Positions 12,187 to 24,900 of a stretch of DNA of 64,000 nucleotides are shown piece after piece. The stretch comes from Adineta ricciae (Eukaryota > Rotifera > Eurotatoria > Adinetida > Adinetidae). The notes beneath the pieces were generated by a model, which was not told the origin of the DNA, ran no database searches, and was given only the letters and a program-made list of their open reading frames with translations. The DNA is taken from contig CAJNOJ010000029.1 in NCBI GenBank assembly GCA_905250025.1, positions 310,001 through 374,000 of the forward strand, in the 5' to 3' direction. The translations under genes were made by a program, and so were the position numbers. How positions within the stretch are numbered: the stretch's first letter is position 1; each line of letters begins with the position of its first letter.

Positions 12187-14978
12187 TCAGCTCAGAATGC
12201 TATTCGTCAAGAAGGCTTGTTTGTTCCTTAACGCATTCGTCCTACTTCTGTTGTGATATGATTTGCAATAGCAAAACGATCGTAGATCATATTTGTCTTG
12301 TATGCATGCTGATGTTTGTCCGTAAAGATTGATTCGAAGAATACCACGGTGTAATTGGACTGTGTTCTTGATGGGATCGTAAAGTAACCGACTTTCAAAG
12401 ATGCCCTTGGACGGAAATACTTCGAAAAGTACAACGTATGAAAGTGTGAAATTCGATTGGGCTGTGTCATTCGTCATGATCGGTACTCGAAGTTGTTCGA
12501 CTTCTGCACGAATGATCTCTTTTAAGTGGAGGAACACGCATAAATGGTGATGGTTTTTAAGTTCGACATTGTTGATATAATCAACACTGGTTATTGCTAA
12601 CTGTTTGACGATGGGTTGATCAATATCTACGGGTACTGAATGTGTACAAGGACAATATTTATCTACATATGAACAATGAAATTTGAAGGAGAATTTGTTG
12701 GTAGTGTATGTATACCTGGTATACCAGCTGATGAGCAGTTTCGTTCGGGAATAGGATGAAAAAGTGAGATACCTGATGTGGTTCGTTGCCAATTAACAAG
12801 AAGTGGATCGAGTAGATGTGGTTGTTCGGCCATTTTGAGAATATTTACTAAGGTTTCATAAACATCCCACCATGTTGTCAAGACTGCCGAAAGAGAAAAA
12901 AAAACACATTATTTTGCTATGAATTTGTGCTTGCACTTACCCTTTTGATTCTTCTCAAAATTAGTTGTTGCCTGAGGGAAATTTCTTTTGAACGATTCCG
13001 GCAGGAGCATAGAGAAGAATGGTAATTTTACTTCAAAGCTTCCGATTCGTGTTAGCCGTATTCGATGTTGTCGATGACCATGATCACCACAAAAGATTAC
13101 TATTGTATTATCTAATAAATGTTGCTTAGTTAAATCTTCGAAGAATTTCTTCAGATCATCATCAATCCAGAACAGTCTTTCTAGATAATCATGACTCATT
13201 TCATTCATTTTCATAATTCCGAATGTCGGATGATCTGCCCGTTGATGATGGACTTGTAAAAAGTCTTTCAACCAATTCAACGATAGAAAATGTAATAATT
13301 TATCAAGATAGCACGGCTTTGGATTGGAATTTCCAGCAAATTTGTTATACGACAAGGTATCATAGAGTGATAACCAATACGGACGTAGATAAAAATCAGT
13401 TGGAGCTTGACGAAAGCCATTCTTTAAGTTGTAAAATGCACTTTCACGCCATTCTTCACTAAAGTACGTTGTATAGTTCAAATTGGAGAAATTTTTTATA
13501 ATAAATGGATAATGATCGTAAGGTCCAGGATAATAAACTTTTTTCTTCGTTTCTACACGTTGTTGTGTTTTATTGTCGATGTGAACTTCAGTTGCAACGA
13601 ATTCATATCGACTATCATTCGTATTCGGAATTTGTAAATCAGTACCGGGTAAACCAAATAACATCGGAACCATATTTTCGAATGTTCCATCGCCCACAAC
13701 TGTATGGCGTTCAAATGTATACAGACCTAAGGATTTGAGATAAGCTAGAGTATGTGGTAGTGCTCGTTGTGCTTGTAGATTGCTGACTGCGTCAAGTATA
13801 ATCATAACAACTGAAGGAGGTGGTGAACTATTCAAAGATGATTTTCGTGCCCAAGTTTCCGTTGGAAAAGTTGGCTTTTTCAAACGAATTATTGGATGAA
13901 TGTATTCGTATACAAGCGTTTGATTCTTAGTTAACTCTTTGGTATGAACATCCATGTTGTGAAAGTCGGTACAATTATAACCGCTGAAAAACAAGCACAA
14001 TTTTCTTATTACTTCTTCATGTGTAATCAAATGACTTTCGAATCGATCGTATTGATTAACTAAATTACCTTTAGGTAATTGAGATTTTTTTTTTCAAATG
14101 AATTTATTGATTTGAATAGACAAGTGCAGGTAAGGCATATTTGTAAGCAATGAGATGTAAAAAGTACTCATGTGTTCGATCACTTGTTCTTTTATGACCA
14201 GCTTAGAAGAAAGTGCAAATATTTTTCTCTCAACTCGTTCTGCGCTATCTGTCAACAGCAAGTACGAAAGAGTTCTTTTTACTCATTTTCAGGTAGTTTA
14301 GGTTACTATTGATTTGATAAAATCGCTCCCGTTTCAATTCATTCAATCGAGCTGATAAGAGGAAAAGAAAACACTCCCGGTCTATTAGTGTCAATAGGAA
14401 AGTGAACAGCTACTCTCGTATTCTCCAACTTACCAAAAGATTTCACCATTAAAATACTTTGTTCGATTGTTGTAACAACGCGTGAGAACAAAATCAGCAT
14501 CGAGAATTGGTTGCGTGTGTCCATTTGTGATTAATATCGGTTTGGATAATGTATATGACCAATCTCGGAACGATTCTTCTTTCGGATTTCGATCAACTTT
14601 GAAATAAACACAATGTGTGATCGAACCCGAGTACGAAGTTCGATTCACCTGTTGATTAATGAATAGTTGTGTATGATTAATGACATTAATGAGATTTTGT
14701 TTGTGCATCGGACAACGATACGGTACTTTCAGATGTAATGATTTCGAAATCGTTTGATCCCATGGATCCAATTGCGGTATTGGACACAATTGATTTCTAT
14801 CTGAATAGAATGATCGAAACGGCGAAGATTTGATAAGTATAAGTCGATGATAAACAATTAGAAATAAGGCAACATGAAGGCTAACTAACACATAAAGCGT
14901 TTTTAAACTCGATCTGACACGATTTGGAAGCAAAAGAGTTGAATATTGGTAGAAATTGAATCGTCGATGAAGTTTCAT
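12187..14978 (-). CDS. DUF229-family type II membrane protein (sulfatase/alkaline-phosphatase fold)
   Basis: Four coding exons: 14434-14978, 12941-13983, 12716-12883 and 12187-12662; 743 aa. One transmembrane segment near the N-terminus (LYVLVSLHVALFLIVYH) follows a basic start, as in a Golgi-type type II protein. The lumenal part has the DUF229 signature: VVMIILDAVS, then VVGDGTFENMVPMLFG, then IVIFCGDHG. The closing Cys motif reads ERNCSSAGIPDKYCPC. The fold is that of metal-dependent sulfatases and phosphatases; the substrate of this family is not established. Intron 1 (13984-14433, 450 bp) is long. The chosen ATG lies 21 bases after a pyrimidine-rich CAG acceptor at about 15000, so there is a 5'-UTR intron or a trans-splice site. 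Confidence 0.85.
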
Positions 14979-17550
14979 TATGCCGCGTGACACTGTTCTA
15001 ATCAACTGAAAAAGTAAAACAATTTCAAAGTATGATTTAAGAGCGAGAGAGAATACAAAAGTCAATGTGGCGTAATTTCCTGCCAGGAGTACGTACTTTT
15101 ATCACCGATAGCTTTTTGTTAGTATACACTTATATTTAAATAATAAAAAAAAAACGAAGAAATGAAGATGAAGAAAAGAATTTCTCTCTTTTTTTTATGT
15201 GCTGATTCGGATGTCGACTTACTGGCTATATAATGCAATAATAGAACGAGAAAAAATGACGACGTCACGGATAAACAGTTGTCTTTCGGCTTGCTGATCA
15301 ATTCTGATTGATTACTTTTCTCTTTTTTTCTACCCGTGAAATTCAAATCAAAATCATTCTTATCGCAACAAAGGAAAAAAAAGTGAATACGATCGATGAC
15401 AGCAGAGATATTGCCATAAATGTCTTACCTCTCTTTTACAGACGTGACAGATCATTTTAATATATTCTTCTTCACCTGCATTCCTCATCAACTCGATTTA
15501 TTGTAAAAGTCATCTGTTCTCTCTTCGTACTGAGTCAAACTCGTGGTCGTCTTTTCTTTTGCTGAGACAATAAATAGATACTTCTTTTTGTAACGATCGA
15601 TTGCGAACGGATTACGATGATTGCGTCTCGTTCGCCTGTCTACCATCGATAATGCTCACGCATATGGCCGGTTGTCCCTCGATGACATGTATACACACAT
15701 ACGAGAGCATGTCTGCTAGCTTCTCATACTAAAACGCTCAACAAAGACATCGATAGTGAGATTAGCACGTTCGATGATAGACCCCCAGGGGAATAATCTC
15801 AATAGACTTGTTATTACTCGATTGAAAAGATTCTTCAGCAGGAGAAGAAAAGATCGCAATTGGATGCTCTACAACATGTAATACTGATTTGGCAGAAAGT
15901 GAAAAGAACATAGCAAAAAAATCTAAATAATCTCCAAGAAGAAATTATGTCAAATTTTATTGCTTATTGACACACAGAAATGAATGCGTCTCGTCTCAGG
16001 TTACTTTTAATCGTAAAAAAAAACAACCTTTAAGTACATTTTTTTTCTGGAATAACAAACGAGAATTTTCAATGTACTTTACCTGTGTAATTACGGCTCA
16101 GTTATATGCTTCTGATCAAGAAAAAATAGTCGACATTGGTTGCAGTTAATACAACGTTGAACGTGTTTATCACACGTGCACATTTTGAATCATGCATGAA
16201 ATTCTCTAGAGCGAGAGAGAGAGAGAGAGAAAAGAAGTCTTGGAAGTATTACGAAAGAAAAACGATTAGTAGCAATATTGACTCAATATAACATACGTTG
16301 GTTATATAACGAATGAAAACTTACATTGAACAAAAGACTATTCATTTGAAAGAAAAACTCACGAAGATCGAGCAACGAGAGAAAAAGAATGAAGTTTGAT
16401 TTTACAATGAGTGCATTTCCTCTCTTCCGTTTTTGCATGAGTTAGTAACCTGAAAGATTATTTCTTTTGCGTTCTCCGCGGAAATAACTTTCGTCGTACA
16501 ACAGCTTAAAATAAATAAATAGAAAATAGACGCTGATGGCTTCCAAGGTTTTCCTTTTCCACGACAGCCTAGGCGAAATGATCAGTCTATTGTTCAGCAC
16601 ATTGTGATATAAGTTTTTATTTGTTGACCGAACTTGAATCTGATACTAATCTGCATAGTGCTTCGCGCGGACGTATGCAAAAGAAAGAAAATATTCAAAT
16701 ATATGACATGAAACGTAAATCTACGCGTATATTATTTCCAGGTGAAAGTGATCGAGTAGATTTCAGTTCTGTTCCTCGAGAGTAATGATATCGATTAGCT
16801 GACAGAAGGTTCACTTGTCAATAGTGAGAAGCAAAGAAGTCAAATGGATTTTACTGCGAGTTTTAATCAAATTCATTAGAGCACAAACGATAAGAACTTC
16901 CGCATCTTTTCGACCTAGGAAATGTACGCTTTACATGATTATACACGTGAGTGCGAGGACAACAGGAAGCTAGTAAAGCATTCGTTCTGCAATTCATCTC
17001 AATAGGAAACGCATGAATAAGTTTCTCGTCGGTAGTTTTTTCTAGCATATACACTCGAATAACTTACTGTGAAAAGAAATCCGCATATCTTTCTTGAAAT
17101 TTCATATTCATAATCTATCGGATGTACTTTTGTAGGACTGCCGTGGTGATGATAATCAGTCCCATTACTCTTCTACTTTTATTTTTAATTCTCTATCAGG
17201 TTGCTGAGTTCATCGTACTAGATTTTCTTCAGTTTTAAAACGCTTTGTGAATTATCTGTGAATTTATCTATGCCTATAAAAATCATTTATCACAACCTGT
17301 AAATCGTGCTGATACGTGACAAAACAACAATTGAAATTGATAATAAATGTCAGCAAGTGAAAGCAAAAGATAATACTATTTCAGTAATGATCTGTTTATT
17401 GATTGAATCATGCAAAAAGTCAGTTATAATATAGATTAAAACTTCGATATTAGTTTATTCGAGAGAGAAAGATATATATGTGTCATACGTTGTTATGATT
17501 ATCATTCTACAGAAAACTTTTGCTCAATTCACAATAATTGATTTCGAGAT
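14979..17550. other. gene-poor intergenic region (about 2.5 kb)
   Basis: No convincing gene. It contains the 5' leader of the DUF229 gene and a GA microsatellite at about 16209-16231. A 38-codon frame at 17122-17238 (+) has a hydrophobic run (ITLLLLFLILY) but no further support. The rest is AT-rich single-copy sequence in which I see nothing. Confidence 0.5.
16209..16231. repeat. GA dinucleotide microsatellite
   Basis: Uninterrupted GA run in intergenic DNA. Confidence 0.8.
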
Positions 17551-18091
17551 TTACAAAGCGGCGCTCTTCTTTCCAAGTCGGAAATGCATGCCAGCGCGTT
17601 TACCGAATCGGTAGGGCATAGCAGCTCGTTTTCCAAAACGGTATGGCATCGCACCTCGTTTACCGAATCGATACGGAATAGCCCAGTTGCGATTTTCACC
17701 ATTAGTGCCAGTTGAATGACTTGCTGCATCTGCGGAACGTTTGCCACCCATTCGTGGTTCAATTGTTTCATAATGATAGATTGGAATGAATTCATTGTCG
17801 TTGTCATCATCTTCATCGCTTTGACTGTCATCTTCTGCGAATGCAAGATGTTTTGATGATGCAGGAAAATCATCAGCATTATGATGATATTTTGCAAGAA
17901 CAACGGCAGGAGTGGGCTACATATGGAGAGAGAAAAAAAAAGATGAACGAAAAGTAAATCATTTCAGATTATACAACCTCTTCTTTAAAGGACTGGGAAG
18001 TTTCTGTTGCCTGCGTTGTTGCCAGAAACGTTGTCATACAAAGAACAGTGAGAGATAAAGAAAAGATGATAAGATTTGAAGACATCATCAT
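17551..18091 (-). CDS. PYRFamide/FMRFamide-like neuropeptide precursor
   Basis: Two exons, 17978-18091 and 17551-17916, give 159 aa with phase-0 junction. The N-terminus is a signal peptide (SNLIIFSLSLTVLCMTTFLA). After an acidic spacer (EDDSQSDEDDDNDNE) the C-terminus holds a tight array of amidated-peptide cassettes, each ending in Gly plus a dibasic site: NWAIPYRFGKR, GAMPYRFGKR, AAMPYRFGKR and AGMHFRLGKK. Prohormone cleavage and amidation should release GAMPYRF-amide, AAMPYRF-amide, a longer IPYRF-amide and a divergent MHFRL-amide. A further MGGKR site precedes them. The set is of the RFamide type; the exact orthologue group (sNPF-, NPFF- or FLP-like) cannot be settled from sequence alone. 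The intron donor is GTTGTA, which is unusual. Confidence 0.88.
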
Positions 18092-18258
18092 TGTAATACT
18101 TTTTAACTAAGAAAATCAGATCTAGAAGCAATATCACAAAATTGTCAAAATATCAAGTACAATGGGTTCACCCCTAATCTCGTGACGTATACTAAATCAA
18201 TATTGATGCTTTGACCTGAGCCCGCCGCGTGTTCCGATAGCCCATTCAGTTTCCTATA

Positions 18259-18330
18259 GCCCTTATAGCTCAGTGGTAGAGCGCCAGTCTTGTAAACTGG
18301 AGGTCCGTAGTTCGATCCTGCGTGGGGGCA
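18259..18330 (+). tRNA. tRNA-Thr (anticodon TGT)
   Basis: 72 bases that fold into a cloverleaf. The acceptor arms GCCCTTA and TGGGGGC pair with two G-U pairs. The D-loop region is AGCTCAGTGGTAGAGC (A box). The anticodon stem CCAGT/ACTGG encloses loop CTTGTAA, giving anticodon TGT. The T arm contains GTTCGATCC (B box). There is no intron and CCA is not encoded. T-runs at 18333-18336 and 18345-18352 serve as RNA polymerase III terminators. Confidence 0.95.
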
Positions 18331-19698
18331 TCTTTTATTCGTCTTTTTTTTCATCCTATCCTTGCATATCTCATTTAGGCCCTTGGACATGCACCAGCTG
18401 ATACTAACGCGTAAAAAAACACATGCACGGATACACGCACTTCGAATACTTACTCTTCACACATGCTGATAAATACTTACATGTTCAAGGCACAACACCG
18501 CATCGATACTTACTTTTAACCTACTTGGTCTTTCAAACGAAACAATTGAAACGGTATAAGTATATTCATATTTGAATAAGTAATCCGATGAAAATCCTGT
18601 GTTGTGAAAAGAAGAATATTCCAATAATGTAATATCTCGTTGTCTTCGAAACAATAGTCAATAGATTTCTTTCTATTCTTTTATTTGATTCTCGTTTTTT
18701 TTTCTCATTACTTTGGTATTCATCCACCCACATAAAAAGATTTCAACAACATTCTGTTATTCATTCGTTCCGATTTCAGACACTTTCACATTCTCATAGC
18801 AACTTTCCGGAAAAGGCAAGCTTGATTGATCCCAATTCACATGAAAAGAGATCGTCTATCGAGACTGATATGTCCTGAAGAAATCCGAGGAAATAGTAGG
18901 AAAACAATGATATCTTTGGTTAGTAACAAGTTTACCTTTCACAATGAATCGTCGTTGTTTTTTCGCTGACTGTGAAAAAAAGAAAAGGAAAGTTTCCACT
19001 GACATGCACTTGTGCAAAAAGAAGACCAGACCTAAACTATCTGTACTCTCTCTCTCCCAGCTTCTTTTTCTACTATTATTAACGTTGTTGTTGTTGTCGT
19101 CGTCGTCGTTGTTCGAGAAGAGATCAATGTGAGCAGAAATAATTTCCAATGAATCTCTTTCGTTTCATAATAACAACTTCAATCTCTAACGACATGTTGA
19201 AGCACGAAGGAGAAAAATCGATGGAGACAGACAGTATATGTGAGACAGAAAATTGTTTCTCTTTCTATGAAAATCAAAGTTCACTTATCTGAACAATAGA
19301 TACATCTATTAAGTATTCACAATCACTATAATATTTTCCTTAATTGCAATTGCGCTAATGGTCGACCAGTTTAACTCTTTTCCCGTTCTCTCATCAATTA
19401 TTGATTAAAGTATGATTCGAAGAGAAAAATGTTCAAACACTATTCTCATGCAACACAAAGAAACTAATTATAAATTCAAATCGATCATATCTATATCAAT
19501 TATGTTTGTCAACCTATTCTCCTACTCATAGAACTGCCAAAATTTCACCAAAATAGATAATATGATGTCATTGATTGCGTTATCACTACGCGCAGTTTAC
19601 TTTGCGTTTTATTTCTTTCTCACATTTGTTCTTCTCTTTCACCTCTATAGACATCTATACATTAAATATTGCACAGTTTACTTTCTTCCTTCGAACAA
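18331..19698. other. intergenic region between tRNA-Thr and DGAT1
   Basis: No gene seen. It starts with polymerase III terminator T-runs. A pyrimidine-rich AG just before the DGAT1 leader (near 19645-19650) could be a 5'-UTR or trans-splice acceptor. Confidence 0.45.
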
Positions 19699-21232
19699 AT
19701 GAAAATGACTTCTGTTCTTGATACGCCATGTCATCAAGGTATATATCTTTTATGTTTATTTAAAACGATTTATTGATTCGAATGTCGGTTCTAGAAAGAC
19801 CATCATTGCTCTCAGCCTCAAGCGGTTATGAAAATTATCGAGGTTTTCTCAATCTTCTTTATGTTATTCTGGGCATAGGAAGTTGTCGACTTGTACTAGA
19901 AAATATTATTCAATATGGTTTATTAGTTGAGTTTGATTGGCCAATAAGATTTCTTCAAGATCCAACGAATTGGCCGTCAGTGAGTTGAAACCTTTCGATT
20001 AGGTTTTCAAAGGACGATTCTTGTTTTTCTCTTTGTCAAGGTATTGCTCATTCTCCTTGTGAATTGTTTCATCCTATTTGACTTCGCATTAGAAAAAAGA
20101 CTAAGTCAATTGCAACAATCATGTCCAAAAGTGGAAAATCAATATGTGTTCATTCAATTTCTTAATCTATTCATAATATTAGTTTTTCCAGCAACTTATA
20201 TCTATTGGCGCCAACCGAATCCAGTTGGAGCATTCATTGCTGTTTGCATTTATTCCGTTGTGTTTTTGAAACTATTCTCATACATACATGTCAACCATCG
20301 ATATCGAAAAGCTCTGATCGAAAAAAAGAATGGTTAGTTTCATACGAAATTCTTCTCCGCATGTCATTTCAAATCTCTCATTTAGATTCGCATGAAAAAG
20401 CGTCTCACCCAAAAGGCCCAATAGTCTATCCAAACAATCTATCTTACACGAATCTCTATTACTTTATGTTTGCTCCAACGCTTTGCTACGAATTAAATTT
20501 TCCCCGCTCACCACGTATACGAAAACGATTCATACTACGACGTTGTGGAGAAATTCTTGTTCTTCTCTCTTTACAATATTGTTTGGGACAACAATGGATC
20601 CTACCGATTTTACGTACACTCGATCGACCATTGAATCAGTATTCGACTTTACAAAACGTCGAACGTCTGCTCCGTCTTGCTCTACCCAATCATCTGCTTT
20701 GGTTGATCCTATTCTATGTGTATTTTCATTCAACGTTGAACCTTCTCGCCGAACTCTTACGTTTTGGAGATCGATTATTCTATCGTGACTGGTGGAATGC
20801 AACAGATTTATATGAATTCTGGAATCGTTGGAATACAAGTGTACATGATTTCTGTAAGCGACATGTTTATAAGCCCTTAGTAGTACAATATGGTTTCAAT
20901 AAAATAATCGGCTCATTAGTTGTCTTCGCCATTAGTGCATTTTTTCATGAAGTATGTGTCGATACTTTTCGAAGGATGTAATTATCTATTTAAAAATATG
21001 TTTGACTTTTTAGTATTTAATCAGCGTGCCTCTGCGTATGCTTCGGCCATGGAGCTTTCTAGCAATGATGGTTCAACTTCCGATGGGTTTAGTTGTCCGA
21101 CGAATCAAACATGAAAATAAAACTTATGGGAATATTGCCGTGTGGATCTCACTTATACTAATTCAACCGATTGCAATTCTCCTCTACATTCAAGATTTAT
21201 TCTACCGAGATTTTATCAAAGATAAATCTTAA
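19699..21232 (+). CDS. DGAT1: diacylglycerol O-acyltransferase 1 (MBOAT family)
   Basis: Five exons: 19699-19738, 19795-19979, 20041-20332, 20386-20951 and 21014-21232; 433 aa, a little shorter than vertebrate DGAT1. The family motifs are intact: NLSYTNLYYFMFAPTLCYE, then FYRDWWNATDLYEFWNRWN, then FFHEYLISVPLRM with the catalytic His of the MBOAT fold. About eight membrane segments are visible. The enzyme joins diacylglycerol and acyl-CoA into triacylglycerol in the endoplasmic reticulum, the last step of fat storage. The HE|Y of the active-site motif is split by the last intron. The N-terminal cytosolic region is only about 25 residues, shorter than in mammals. Confidence 0.93.
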
Positions 21233-21921
21233 CTTCTGTTAGTTCATTTTCTTCCATTTTGGAACACCGTGATAAAATCGAAACGATGAAACGCGACTTA
21301 CTTGATCAACGAGCAAAACCGATTTGTAGCATTTTTTTTTGCTTCTCAACAACGAAGCACATAAAAAACTCCTTGGTTTCCGTTCGACTGAACAGATGTA
21401 CTCGATAATATATCATATCAATAAGATGATTTCTTCTCCTTCTTTTCTTACAAAGCCGTGAGATCTCGATTTTTCATCTCGGAGAAAAACAGTCATTAAT
21501 CACTTACGTGACACGGAAACATCTAATTAAATCAGTATCTATCATTAATTTTGTTCGATGTTATTTTATTCAAATCTATTCGTTCAGAGTTGTTTTCACA
21601 AGACATCTTTTTTTCAAGAAAAGAAAATACACATACACGCGCGCACGTCGACATAACGATGATTGAGTGAACATCACCCATCTGGAAAGCTTGTTTTCAT
21701 CTTCACTTGAGATATAGAACAAAAAAAAATCAACATCGATGATATGCGCGTCCGTGCATATCAACAATAACAAAGCAAAAAGAAAATAAACTATTGGTAG
21801 CAAGAGCCATTTTGAAAGACATGCGAGAAAGAGAAACAACAACGTATAAAGAAAGAAACTGGCCTACGAATCTATCGTTCCCTGTTGAACTAGAATACTG
21901 CTTTCTTTCTCTCCTCATCGA
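21233..21921. other. intergenic region between convergent 3' ends
   Basis: Lies between the 3' ends of DGAT1 (+) and the ZFC3H1-like gene (-). No gene or structured element seen. Confidence 0.5.
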
Positions 21922-24900
21922 CTATGAAGTGATCGCCGTGCCATTGTCAGTATTGACCGAATTGAAAATGATTTGTCGTAGCTGTTGAGATATGAGACCG
22001 CAATTGGGAAATTGTTTTTCGAAGAGACGACATAAGCGTACAATCTTCAATGGATAACAGAGTGCAACCGCGAAAGAGACAAATTTCAATGATATTGTTG
22101 TGTTTTTTCTCGATTTGATTGATTTATACAAGCGTCGCAGAGCAATGCCTTGCGTTCATTCGTTGTAAATAAAAATCAAATCGAGAAAACTCACCAGTAT
22201 TCCAAAAAAATTACCTTAGTCTTGTCTTCCGTCGAAATAATCAGCCGTTGAAGAATGCTATTCAACAGAAAAACAAACAGACGAAATTCATGCTTACCTG
22301 TTGGAATAAATTTCACATACGTGACATAAATCTCCTGACAGTGACTATTGTTTATCAACGGTTTAATAAATGCATCCAAACGAATCCATATAAGATCGTT
22401 TCGTTCTTTTGATTTCAAACTTTCCAAGAGACGGTAAGTAAATCTAAGAAGAACGAATGCTGTGTCGAATGGAAAGACATTGCGTTCCTTACGATTTCAG
22501 AATCCATTCGTATCGATCGAAGTTTAGCGAGAGAAAACAATCGATGACTATATCCAAAACGCGACCAACTTCGATCAGTCGGAAAAATGAATAGAGTATC
22601 AAGATTCGCTGCTGTTCATCGTATGCTAGTAAATAATTCAAAACTTTGACAATCAGCCGCTGTGGCGCATCGGCCGATAAATCAGATGAATGAAGAAATA
22701 TACTAAAACAGATCAGTTGATCAAATGGATTGTAGGAAAAGATAGTTGATTACTGAAGAATGAAGATATCGTGCAATTCACCAGTGTAGCGCAAAAGATT
22801 CTGTTCGATTGTCTTCTCTTTTAGCTCTGTGTTTGTATCTAACCTGTAAACGAGATAGACAAAATGATATCTTTCGTTCGACACAAAGTCAAATTTCGCA
22901 CAACAAGTGGCAAAGCTCAGAAAAGAATTTTTCGCGATGCGTTTTCGCTGGAATGGAACCATTGGTTAACAGCTGTTGAACATTCATCGTTGAAGACTAA
23001 ATATAGGAAAGCTAGACACATATATCTTGACTAATCACAATAAAATACCAGTGAATAAATGAACTCGAAATAAACTCCCGTTGTTTTTCTTGCGCGTTCG
23101 AGAATCTAAACGCAGACATTAGTTGTTGTTCCGAAGATCTTTTGCTATTTACTTCAGGTATCCGTTGAGACACTCCGGGATGAATTAAAAGTTCAATCCA
23201 AAGTTCAATTGAACATGGAAAGGCTTCAAGTAATGTTTCAATGTACAATTTCGATTGATCGAATCTATATGCACATTATTTACTTCATTCGAAATCAGAA
23301 TTACATTTTCCAAACCTTTTCGTTGCATTTAAATAATGAATTCTGTTGATATATAATGCGGAATTACTCTCCGAGAGTTCGAGTGGATTCATGAAATCAT
23401 CAAAGAGCTGGTCGATTTCACTCTGTGAACGTGTATAACTTGATAGAGCATTCCAAGGACAAATAAACGGCTCGATCTAAAATCGAAATACTAGTCATTT
23501 GTTATGTACACGTTCACATACATATGTCGGCCTTTCGAATCGATTTTCGTCCATTTGTTGATAGAGTGTTCGGGGAAACGACCCGAATGCAAATATATAC
23601 AAGACAACCAAGACAAGATAGATCCGGTGTTCACTTTCCAACGAAGAATTCGATAGATAATCCTAGGGGATATGCTTTCAATTGAATTATGGTTTATGCT
23701 TTTGCACTTACCTTGATACGGTGATAGGCTTGGTCGTTATTTGATGTTAAACTCGTGTGAAACATTGCTAGTTCACACAGAGCATAAGATCGACTATGAA
23801 AATCAAATTCATCCGATTGTACATAAGTGAAATAAAGAGAAATCAGCTCTTCTAAGTTGTTTGTACATAAATAAAAGATCTAAGTCAGGAAGAATGAAAG
23901 AATACTCGTAGATTCGATGAAATTTGATCTCACTTACCGTCCAGAATAAATCATAACTTTGAGCATTCTTCAGAGCAGCTAAACACAAATGTTCTAGTTC
24001 AGTGGATGACATATGCCAACTAGAGAATTCCAAATAGAGGCACCATAATTGAGCGTTAGTTCGTTGAGATTCGAGACCTTCAACGAGATCTGCGACAGCG
24101 CGTTCCACAGAAAAATCATCACTAAACATAAGAAGAATATCGCTATATCTCGGTGTTAATCATATGAATTTTGCCATACGAATCTAGTTGATTGGAAACG
24201 CTGAGTAGAATTGGATGAATGATGGATTGATTGCCATTGTTCGTTTGGTCGCGGAAGTATCGAAAATCTTCGTGATAAATAGCCAGGTATCGATCAAGTT
24301 TCGTTCGACCTTATGAGTAATGAGATGTTATAAGAATGAAATCATAAGTCAAAGTCGATTACTTACAACGTTGATATTGTCGTTCGTTGATTTTCTTCTC
24401 AAACAAAGAAAAATCGATATCAAATGATTGTAATGAACATAGATTTGTCATTTGATTGAGAAGCTCTAATGAAGAAACGATGGAATAAATGATGGCGGTC
24501 GAGTTCGAAACAAACTTTGTTTATTTTTCTCATCGAATTGTTTCGAAGAGAGAAATTGTTCGATTCTACTAGATATTTGATGTTGATGTTGACTAATTGA
24601 CATAACGAACGATCTTCATGGATATTACAAATGACAGTTGACTTACTAAATACAACTTTGAGCTTTACAAGAACCTTGTAGTTCATAAGGACACATAATC
24701 TGATTGATATCGATAAAATAGGATTGTAGACAGGTTTTCCAGTACTGTTCATTATCTTTAGTAGGAAAACTGAAAGACAGAAGAAGACAATGATTAGAAA
24801 ATCTTGCTGATGCACTTACGAACGTGTGCGTAGCAATAAACAGGAATTATCGGCTACAGGCGACTATTGAAACCAAAGCAAAATTGCATGATAAAACAAA

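Noticed and set aside
21576-21842. 88-codon hydrophobic minus-strand frame
   Set aside because: Falls between two convergent 3' ends with no splice sites or promoter; composition-driven.
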